Assembly (NCBI GenBank): GCA_016712345.1
Contig: JADJRH010000011.1
Coordinates: 930,001 to 994,000, forward strand
Source: Polyangiaceae bacterium
GTDB taxonomy: Bacteria > Myxococcota_A > Polyangia > Polyangiales > Polyangiaceae
Direction: 5' to 3'
Length of the DNA: 64,000 nucleotides
Below the pieces are notes generated by a model that made no database searches, was not told the DNA's origin, and saw only the letters and a list, made by a program, of their open reading frames with translations. Positions 38,001-46,300 of the stretch are shown here, one piece after another; the stretch's first letter is position 1, and every line of letters starts with the position of its first letter. The position numbers were made by a program, and so were the translations under genes.

Positions 38001-41000
38001 ACTTCCAGGTGATGCGCCTGGAGCGGGTCGAGTTCCCGGAGGCGGGTGCGCCCGAGCCTGACCTGCCGACCGCCATCGTGCTGGCGGGTGTCCTGCACTT
38101 CATGGACTCTCCGGTGCGTCTGGCCGATGAGGCAAGCCAAAGGGTGCGTCTGAGCCTGCGGCGCGACGGCGACAAATGGCGCGTCGAGGGCCTGAGCGGC
38201 CGGTTCCTCTGGCCACTGTTCGAGCCCACCCCCGATATCGCGGATGCCACTCGGGCTCGCCTCTCCGATCCGCTTCCCTGGCTGGATGGCCGGGTGGCTC
38301 TGGCCGCTACCGCCACGGGTCCGAAAATGATCTTCGGTACGCCCGGAGAGCCGGCGCGACTGGTCTTTCCCTTCCTCGGTCGCACCTGGTCCCTGCCCGT
38401 GGAGCTTGCGATAGGCAGCGCCGACTCGCTGTCCGGTGAGCCATTGTTGACTGGAAGAATCCTGGTGTCGGCGGCTCCGCCCTCAACTCTCGCGGCCACT
38501 GCCGGGACCGTGACCCTCGGCCGCCGGGCCGAGGTCGGCAGTGTCGTGCTCACCTTTCGACTGGCCATCCCGCTGGACCGCTCACCTACGCATCTCCTGG
38601 CCGATTTGTCACTCACGTTGCGGATCAACTCGCGCGGCTCGTCGGTGGCCCTCGATCGCGTCCGTCTTCTGGCCTCTGGGGAGCAGAGATCCCTTGTCAC
38701 GGTGCCGGGCGAACTGGCTGACGGGGTTGAAATCTCGTCCAGTCAGGTGTCTCTCGCGCTCCGTCGTTCTCCCGGTTTCGGCGGTCCGGGCGCACCCTTC
38801 GAGCTGCTTCCGGGCTGGCCGGTTGCGCAGGACGCCGCCCTGCTCGCGTATCTCAGTTTGAGCTTCGTGCGCCCCACATCCGAGGTGGTTACCCAGCTCG
38901 TCGGATTGGAGGAATTTCAGCTTCTGCTGGAGACTTCGCTGGCGCCCATGATTCCCGCGGTGTCCCCGGCCCGGCTCCCCCCGCAGCCGCACCGTCTCTC
39001 GACCCTTCTCGTGGCAACCCTGCGGCCGCCTGCTGCCCAGGAGGTCTCAATCCAGCTGACCGGGCAGCTTCACGTGTCCAACCAGCTCACGTGGTCGGCG
39101 CCGGGCGGCGAAACCCTCAGTCATGCGGTGTCTTTCACGTGGCGCCAGGCCACCCTCCCCGGGGAGCGATTGGTGGCGTCTTCGACGCGGGCCTTCTTCT
39201 CTCCCCGGGTGATGACGCCGGCCGAGGATCCCTCCGGCCTGTCCGGGATGATCGAGCTTCCGGCGCTTGCCAGCCATCGTCTCAGCGCGACCGGTCCATC
39301 GGGGGAGCGGGAGATTGCGGCCTGGGTCGCGCCCCAGCGTGTTCGCCTGGGTGCGCCGACGAGTTTCATTGAAGAAGTGCTCCTGCGCGGCTCGAAGCAG
39401 GTCGATCTTAGGGTGCCCGGACTGCCGCGCGTGACGGCCGGCTTGCTGGCTCTGTATGTCTTTGACGAAGGTACCGGCGCCGTGGTGCGCGATCGCTCCG
39501 GCGCTGGAACCCCGCTGGACCTGAGCATCGCCGACCCCAATGCTGTTCAATGGAGCGAAGGCGGGCTGATCGTTCGATCCTCAACCGTGCTGGCCTCGCC
39601 TCAGGCCGCCACCAAGATCCTCGACGCATGCGGCGTCTCCAATGAAATCACCTTTGAAGCGTGGATCCGGACCCCGATGCCCGCGCGTCGTGACGCCGCT
39701 TGTCTGCTGACGCTCAGCAAAAATCCCGGAGCGGGCCGGCTCTCGCTGGAGCTGAGATGGGACCAAGACCGCGGCCGCCCGGCCAACTATTACCATGTCA
39801 CCCTGCGCACCACTGGCCCCGAGCAGAGTCGAGGCTCGGATGACCCGCGCAACGCGGCTACGTTGGACTCGCCGGTCGGCGCCTTGACAGCTGAACTCAC
39901 GCACCTCGTTGTCACGCGCGACGCGGCCGGGACAGCCATCATCTACGTTGACGGCGTTGAGCGCGCTCGGGCCCTCCTTCGTGGACCGCTTGCAAGCTGG
40001 GATCGGCAGTGTCGATTGGTACTCGGCAACGAGCTGACGGGCAAGCAGCCGTGGCTCGGCGAGCTGCGCCTTGTCGCGGTCTATCAGCGGGCCCTCAATG
40101 CCGGCGAAGTCCGCCGGAACTTCCAGGCGCTCGCTCCGCCTCGGACTCGGATCGCCTACGAAAACGGGTTTGCTGGACCGCTCGGCGAAGCGCTGGCGAA
40201 CGCGCTGCGAAAGGGCGCCGCCACCGCCGACACGATGATCATTGAGGCCACGGAGGCCTTCTGGCTGAGGTTCAAGACGCCCGAGGATAGCCCCTCCGGC
40301 CTCGCGTCCGCCTCGGCAATCGGTCGCGATTTTGCCATGCTTTGGCGCGACGGCCCGCGTGCGCTCGCTGGCCTGCCCACGCTGGAATCGGACTTCTTTC
40401 CCCCAGACGAAACGACCACCCACGACTGGGTGCGGCTGCCGCTGCCTTTCCTAAGCGACAGTGCGGGAGTGCTCGGTCAGACGGCGGGACTTTCGCCGTC
40501 CCTGCGCTGCGCCTTGCCCGCCCCCGGCCAGGCCCCAGTCCTTGTCGACGGAGAACCATTGGTTTCCCGAGAATCGTTACTGCACCGCGACCTGCTCGAC
40601 CGTTATTCGCTCGGCCACGGTCCGCCGCACCCCGGGGTGGGCAGTCCCGTGGATCAAGTGCTCCTTGGGCCAGCCGCATGGGAGAGACTCCTGCCCTACA
40701 CGCAGCCCATGCCGGGATTCGCCCCAGGTTGGCTGGTGTTCACCGACTGGCCCTCGCGCACAAAGGGAGACGCCGCGGACACGACGATCAAGCCCTTTGC
40801 CGCGGCGGGGGAGGTGCTGGGACGCATGGCTGCCACCTCGCGCGGCGCGGGGGCCTGGGTGGCTGCCACCGAGGTCACTCCCGAGGCAGTCTCCGCCGAG
40901 CTGCCCTGGCAGCAACTGATCGGCCCGGATGGTCGGCCGCGCCCGTACCTCCTCGCCAGTCCTTTGTTGGCCATCGCGCCTCCCGCCATCACAGAACCCG

Positions 41001-43363
41001 CCGTGAGCGAGCCCGCCGCGAGTGCGAATTCCACGACGGATCTGCACATTCTGGTGGAGATATGGGTGCCTTCCTCCGGGGCGCGCTGGGGCAACAACGG
41101 GGTACAGCCGGTGCTGGCGGCGCGTAGCGTTTTCCGCCTGGCGATCGGCCCCGACGAGAACTGGACCACAGTGCTGTTCACCGGTCCACCCGACCGGAGC
41201 GAGTCACCGGTTCGTGCCAGGGTGCGTGCCTGGGTGAAGCAGGAGGCGGCAGGGATATTCAGCCGCCTGGCCCCGCTTCTCCGGGCCACCACCCTCAGTG
41301 CAGCCTCAACGTTGCCGCAGAGTGCCTATTTCATCCTCCCGCAGAGCCCCACTTCGACGGCAGAGCGCCCGGTGAAGCGCCGCGCTCTGGGTTCCACCAA
41401 ACCTCTCCGCCCCGACCTGCGCTTCGAAGCATTGCCGGCGGCAACGGACTTTGACCCCTTGGCCCTGGGTCCAGATTACCTGGGCGGTGTGGTCCACTAC
41501 GAGCGCCGCACCTGGTTCGAGCCACCGCCTCCGAGCATCGACCGCCAGAGCCCGCAGACGGCGATTGACGAACTCATCGCCGAACCCGCCGTTGTCCACG
41601 CGGGCGCCCCCGTCACCTTTCGCTGGCGCACGAAGCAGGGCCCGTTCTCCTTGCAATTGGGCATCAAGGACCACGACGAGACGCTCGACGTTAGTGGCAA
41701 GGCGAATCACACACTGGTTCCCCGCCGCACAGCGGTCTATGTTCTCCGCGCCTTCTCCGGCGGAAAGCCCATCGATTTTCGCGAGGTGGCGGTGGTCGTG
41801 CGAGTTCCGGCGGCAGGCAGCGCCGTGGGGCTCGCCTACAAACTGGCCGGTACAGCGCCCGGCCCCGAGCACGCCTCGCGCCTGCCCTGGGCCGATCCGC
41901 GGGCAGGCCATCACCGCTGGGTCGAAACCTCCCGCGATCTAATGTTCCTCGACCTCACGCGCCGCGACGAGGCTTCCGCCGACGAGCCCGGCCGTTTCCT
42001 TCCCGCGAGTCGCAAGCTCCAGGGAGGTTCGGAAGCCCAGCGTGGGTCGCTGCGACCCTTCCTCCCAACCCGAGCCGTGCAAATCTTCACCAGCGGTCGT
42101 CCCGGCAGCTTGATGCGCGTCCGCACCGCGCTGCTCGACGAGGATAGCTTCGGCGTGCTCCGTCGCTCAGCCTCAATGGCCCATGAGTTTCGTCACCCGC
42201 GCCCGGTGCCGCTCCCGCCGGAACTCTATCCCTTCGATCCAACACAGGTGGTGCAGCCGACCGATCCCGCGCCCCGCCGCACCTGTGCCGTCGAACCTGT
42301 TGACGGGCCGGCGCCCTTCCGTTTCGCCCGGCTCACCTGGCAAGATCCGATCTTCAATCGCCGGCTGCTCGCCGTTGGTCAGGAGATCGAGGGAAACAAG
42401 CTGGTCCTGGGGCTCGATCGCGCGGTGTATGCCGGGGTCGACGTAGCCTACCCGGAGATTCGCTTCATCCCCGAGACCCCCGGCTGGCGGATCCAGCTCA
42501 CGATGAGCCTGCATCGCCGAGAAGTGACAGGCTCCTACACCCTCGCGGAAGTTGTCTATGAGGTCACAGACAGCGCGGTGAACAAGCTGCGCGGCCTGCA
42601 ATCCGCGGGCAAGTTGACTGGTATCCGCCGGGCCGACACATCGAAGGGCGTCCGCCGCTGGGTGTGGGAGATGGGCCTAAACCAGCCCGCCGTGCTGGAG
42701 ACCGCCGCTGCCGACAACGACAACTTCGACCTGACGCTCCAGAACTACGATGAAGTCCGGCTGACTGCGCGTGTCTCGGACGCGAGCGGCAAGGAGATCC
42801 AGACTCTTCAGTTGACGGGCGTTGTCCGAACCGACATTGAGGTCTGGCCCCAGCCGCAGAACGCCTTTGGCATCCTGCGCACCCGGCGCGGCGGCGGCGC
42901 GACGCAGACGGACCTCGCGGCCTTCGGCTGGCTGCCCAAACCCAGGGTGATCCGGCGCGGTGACCGCTTCAACCCCGATAGCTGGGAGGGCACATTCAGC
43001 CACACAGAGACGTCCATTGCCGGTTCCGAGAAACCCCTCTGGGCAATCGACCTCGCCCCAGGCTCGGCCCTCCCCGCCGATTTGGACAAGGGGATTTTCC
43101 CCGAAGCCTTGCGGGCGGCGTTCAGCGAGCGGGGCGTGGTGCTGACATCAGATGCCGTAGTCTCGGCATTGGCAGTCGGGCGAGAGTGGCTGATCGCCGA
43201 GAGCGGCAGTCGTTCGAGGAAACACCGGGTGGTGAGAGACTGGAAAGGCGCGTCGGAGAGGCTCTCGGTGAGCTGCCTGTTCGACGAAACGTACGAAGTG
43301 CTGAGCTTCACCGCGTATGGCGAGCAAGCCATGCCGGAGCCTGGCGAGAGCGATCCGAGCTGA
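35039..43363 (+). CDS. Giant LamG-domain protein, 2774 residues
   Basis: Second cassette gene; the ATG overlaps the previous stop (35039-35042). It has no signal peptide and long beta-rich stretches. A laminin-G/concanavalin-like domain is clear at about residues 1468-1696: GLLALYVFDEGTG opens it, then EITFEAWIRTP, LTHLVVTRDAAGTAIIYVDG and WLGELRLVAVYQRALNAGEV. This is the standard LamG/pentraxin order used for binding sugars or proteins. An Ig-like segment lies at about 2175-2255 (IDELIAEPAVVHAGAPVTFR, RTAVYVLRAFSGGKP). No catalytic motif is seen. With its neighbours it could form a large scaffold or a cell-surface binding particle, but without an export signal the route outside the cell is unclear. 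Confidence 0.86.
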   Translation: MKLIVFNPNGAWVAMAYVLSSGRDGQHGPTALDPVRRPRVGPRPPAADTAPRTWVGRLRLERLQLLLPTPGKTTFLDVTFHASIAPLACVLDDPSAESRTGAEQGSTPLSVVSTSFERAVSLSNGSAWASWVERAWFVQSNDALLRAAGLTSPAASGRAITPAEVFSLFGLAAPTSNSALLVDVDGLLLQGARQVPWWDPSLTSPTAAGASPTSLPELLPMPGLFRFESDLAALPARRDRLVVERSPRWRDSLARYQATVVQATASRLDASGLPAPGSPDIGLAAAPLPAEIAWIRDATGWVFNPGSSLFDVELRGVAGGVARWSPAALQLTLAGARLACSSSAPASGQSDAITYSYQSSGEPLASQWSGDFEVTPDPDDLLLTLQTRSNPEDPGEDALWLLTETGAFHLPVDRPQPTKLAAINTGQRLLKGLFHLAEVPWRAAGGEGERGAGPLVPDFRRISRTRLLVRDAGQIQATFVFQFDGPRCTCLSIQAALHDPSVRLEDFLPSYVPPSAFTTKPLTGPPPLPQPVGQDGPAPSYFFGLSFVRESRQVAAADALAWRVRLRFTPGRVREEPALEGDWGDTSIDVQLPPSKAARALYWFRPAGLRWIPALPVHGDPRLDPDHRLCAERTYMPLRPLAREPITFRLGDDWPLSILQRGAFSAPEMPERGSGTPPVFTWIAPELPGMGLALVQGERLSIDVGLPADGAIRWLIRHELPILDELFALQGLKEPSKPGAPAPTSRFDGPAWWEELTRLASLAQSQSDVLVDTPVRFVPGTVLSVASQPVQIHNLYARQSFPGLASLRAIPPLASVDFALPLGGAPSLIAADRLLEGASARFTVDVHDPTLSPVLTPSGDAGAPIEVRAGCLLPQVVETGARRLVFDQVGRVSFSLPEQPGRGRLTRVPSVSPSPARESAVVSCFQWSHPGLDLSSENVALSLYFVALPLELRGGAWVFDADSIGEHDAVLRDFRWGTLGPCRLWGVHFQVMRLERVEFPEAGAPEPDLPTAIVLAGVLHFMDSPVRLADEASQRVRLSLRRDGDKWRVEGLSGRFLWPLFEPTPDIADATRARLSDPLPWLDGRVALAATATGPKMIFGTPGEPARLVFPFLGRTWSLPVELAIGSADSLSGEPLLTGRILVSAAPPSTLAATAGTVTLGRRAEVGSVVLTFRLAIPLDRSPTHLLADLSLTLRINSRGSSVALDRVRLLASGEQRSLVTVPGELADGVEISSSQVSLALRRSPGFGGPGAPFELLPGWPVAQDAALLAYLSLSFVRPTSEVVTQLVGLEEFQLLLETSLAPMIPAVSPARLPPQPHRLSTLLVATLRPPAAQEVSIQLTGQLHVSNQLTWSAPGGETLSHAVSFTWRQATLPGERLVASSTRAFFSPRVMTPAEDPSGLSGMIELPALASHRLSATGPSGEREIAAWVAPQRVRLGAPTSFIEEVLLRGSKQVDLRVPGLPRVTAGLLALYVFDEGTGAVVRDRSGAGTPLDLSIADPNAVQWSEGGLIVRSSTVLASPQAATKILDACGVSNEITFEAWIRTPMPARRDAACLLTLSKNPGAGRLSLELRWDQDRGRPANYYHVTLRTTGPEQSRGSDDPRNAATLDSPVGALTAELTHLVVTRDAAGTAIIYVDGVERARALLRGPLASWDRQCRLVLGNELTGKQPWLGELRLVAVYQRALNAGEVRRNFQALAPPRTRIAYENGFAGPLGEALANALRKGAATADTMIIEATEAFWLRFKTPEDSPSGLASASAIGRDFAMLWRDGPRALAGLPTLESDFFPPDETTTHDWVRLPLPFLSDSAGVLGQTAGLSPSLRCALPAPGQAPVLVDGEPLVSRESLLHRDLLDRYSLGHGPPHPGVGSPVDQVLLGPAAWERLLPYTQPMPGFAPGWLVFTDWPSRTKGDAADTTIKPFAAAGEVLGRMAATSRGAGAWVAATEVTPEAVSAELPWQQLIGPDGRPRPYLLASPLLAIAPPAITEPAVSEPAASANSTTDLHILVEIWVPSSGARWGNNGVQPVLAARSVFRLAIGPDENWTTVLFTGPPDRSESPVRARVRAWVKQEAAGIFSRLAPLLRATTLSAASTLPQSAYFILPQSPTSTAERPVKRRALGSTKPLRPDLRFEALPAATDFDPLALGPDYLGGVVHYERRTWFEPPPPSIDRQSPQTAIDELIAEPAVVHAGAPVTFRWRTKQGPFSLQLGIKDHDETLDVSGKANHTLVPRRTAVYVLRAFSGGKPIDFREVAVVVRVPAAGSAVGLAYKLAGTAPGPEHASRLPWADPRAGHHRWVETSRDLMFLDLTRRDEASADEPGRFLPASRKLQGGSEAQRGSLRPFLPTRAVQIFTSGRPGSLMRVRTALLDEDSFGVLRRSASMAHEFRHPRPVPLPPELYPFDPTQVVQPTDPAPRRTCAVEPVDGPAPFRFARLTWQDPIFNRRLLAVGQEIEGNKLVLGLDRAVYAGVDVAYPEIRFIPETPGWRIQLTMSLHRREVTGSYTLAEVVYEVTDSAVNKLRGLQSAGKLTGIRRADTSKGVRRWVWEMGLNQPAVLETAAADNDNFDLTLQNYDEVRLTARVSDASGKEIQTLQLTGVVRTDIEVWPQPQNAFGILRTRRGGGATQTDLAAFGWLPKPRVIRRGDRFNPDSWEGTFSHTETSIAGSEKPLWAIDLAPGSALPADLDKGIFPEALRAAFSERGVVLTSDAVVSALAVGREWLIAESGSRSRKHRVVRDWKGASERLSVSCLFDETYEVLSFTAYGEQAMPEPGESDPS

Positions 43364-43388
43364 CCGTGGCGAGAGCAGGGAGAAACCT

Positions 43389-46300
43389 ATGACCCCCGAA
43401 GAGATCGAAGCCATTATCGAGGAGCACCGGTACCCGGAGCTGCGCTACGGCGAAGCGAGCGAGGCTGTCTTGACGCTCCAGACGTGGTTGCACCTCACCG
43501 GGCATGCCGGGCCGCCGAACTGGCGGACCGGCGTTCTCGACGCCGAGACGCTTCGCGTTCTTCGAGCCTTTTGGGACGAGCACGGCATCGCGACGGACGA
43601 GGATGAGTCACGGCAGGTCGGAGTGACCAAGACGACATGGACTGCGCTCGACGCCCTGCTGCGAGCGCGCCTGCCGCCCGACCCGCGGCGCCCGCTCCGT
43701 CTTGATCTTCCGGCAAGACCGGCCCCTGGCGAAACGGTGGACGACTACCAAGATCGGCTCGCCGTCATTCTACGCGGGCTGGGAGTGCGGATCGACGCGA
43801 GTACTCCGGAGCGCCGAGACGAGGAGGTTGAGAAGGCGATCCTTCTTTTCAAACGGCTTGATGCCAGGTACCACAAGGTTCAATTCGGCCCTCTTGGCTC
43901 GCCCCGCCCCGCCCTGCCCAACATGCTGGACGCCACAATCCGGCCACATACGCAGCGACGATGGAGACGAAACCGTGAAACGTGGGGGCTTTTCTACGGA
44001 GCACCGTGGTTCGGGATCACCGTCCATCCGAGCGCGGGCAGGGAAGAGTATGTCTGGGCCACCCGAAGCGTGACGGACGCGCTTTACTCTTGCGGTCGCC
44101 GTTTTCTCGCCGCAGCCGAGAACAAGGACGACCTCCTCTGGCGCCTGCGCCACCCCATCACAGTGCTCGGTCTTGCTGCACCCATCGGCGGCTCCGGGCG
44201 CGCCGACCGCTCCGACCTCGGACACGATGTGCCGATCGGGATGTCACCGACCGTCGACGAGATAGAGCACGCAAAGCTGTGGAATGCTTGGAAGCGCGCC
44301 ATTGATGAGCTGCTGCCCCTCGCACAGACACGCGCAGAGAAGGGCGTCGGCGCTGACCAGGTGCGCGTGGTGACCATCCCGTCCACCTACGAGCAAGTCC
44401 GGGGTGTCTTCAAATACATGGTCGAAAAGATCAAAAACGCTTCTTCTGCGCCCGGTGGCGACATCGAAGCGAGACGCGCGCTTGTTCGGGCCTTTGTCGG
44501 CGAACTCTACACGTCCACGGCGGAGGCTGACCTCCGTCGGGAGCTGCCCAAGGCGCCCTTTGTTCACGTGATACCCGGCGCCGTGACGGGTCGCACGTTC
44601 CGAGCGCTCGTCATCGCCGTCGGCGAGGGGGAGATCCGCGCCAGCCTCGATTCGGGCGCCAAGGTACCGGTTGAACCGGTAGGCAACCGCGAGGCCAGTG
44701 ACACTGACAAGGAGTCCGCCCAAACATTGATTGAGTGGTTGAAGGCGCTGGACATCCGCCTTTTGGTCGCGTCGAACAACGTGGACCTACGAGAAGGAGC
44801 CGACCACCGACTTGTTGTCGAGCTGATCGCACAGGGGGATAACCGGATCCTGGCGTCCGCAGAATGCCAGTTCGCGACGCTGGCACCGCAGTCTTTCTCG
44901 AAAGGTCTGACATTTGTCGTGGCAAGCTGCTACTATGATTATTTTACGATGGGGTCGAATTATCGGGAGGCGCTCAGGTGGCTGAAGAACAGGAAAGCCG
45001 AGCACGACTGGCCGCTAGACAGCGCGGCGTTCAAGCTCCTGATCGGCGATAATCTTTACCTGGATGTCGCGCCGGATATCCCGGACAGGGTGTTCGGGAC
45101 CTCAATCGTGCCTGTCCGACCTCCGGCCCGTTCGGACGATGCCCACAAGAAATTGAGCCGACGCTGGCAGTCGCAATTGGCGCTCCTCGCGTGGTCCGAG
45201 GCACTGGGACGATATCTTCGCTATTGGCTCACGGGCGACTACGCGCAAAGCCTGAACAGTTTGCCGACATTCACTACCTGGGATGATCATGAGTACTGGA
45301 ACGACTATCCTGAGTGGCAGCTACACCTTGACCGCGCACCGCAGAACTCTGGCACGGCTGGCCTCGCAGAATTCAGAGCCGCCGCACGCGCGTGCCTCCG
45401 GGCATTTCAGTTGCCGCTCAATCCACCATTAACATGGTCGACAAGTGGCTCTCTTTCTTATGAGTTCAAGCGACCAAGGCTAGCGACGGACAATTCCGCG
45501 CCCCAGGCTTCGTTCTGCGTGCTGGACGGTCGTTCCTCCCGCGAGGTCGCCAGTAAGCAGCAAATGACGTTCGACGGCGACATGCAGCGGCTCTACCGCT
45601 GGGCGACCTCACTTCGGGGACCCGGTGTATTCGTGTTCGGCCAGCCCTTGGTGATCGAACCAATTACCTACAATGAAGATTTTTCCCTTTTTAGTTGGAA
45701 ATTCATTAAGCAAGACCACAATCCGCCATTTTATCATAAGGAGTATGGCGAATTGTGGGAGGCGCTCGACGCCGCGTGCTGGGATGTTCTGGTGATCTCT
45801 GGCGATGTGCATCACAGTCGCCTCATCCAGGTTGACACACGCTGGCCGCCAGAATTGGCCGCCGCGACGTCTTCGACGTTTGCCGGCAGCCCGGACTGCG
45901 AGCGGACCGTGTGGGAGTTTGTGACGTCCCCTGCGTGTCATATACCAACCTCCAACGACTACAAGATGGTCAAGCACGAGCAAAATCGTGACCTGATCAC
46001 GAGCATTCCGCAGGACTGGATGCCCCCCGACCGTGCGTCGGAGAGCGAGGGAGTTCGAGTAAAAGCGAAGGCAGCGAAGGATGCTGCGTCGCTTCGGGAC
46101 AAGCTGTGGAGCAAGTTTCAATTGCCGGAAGGCGGCTCGGAGACGCTCGCAACTCAGGCAAAAGCAGCGACGAAGTTCACGGAGGACAGGGAACGCGAAG
46201 TGCGAGCAGCAGCGGGCTTCGAACTTGCGATGTGGTCCAACGCCCAGAACACCCTCGGAGTGGTCGGGATTCGTCCCCTCACGAAAACCCAGGTGCGGGT

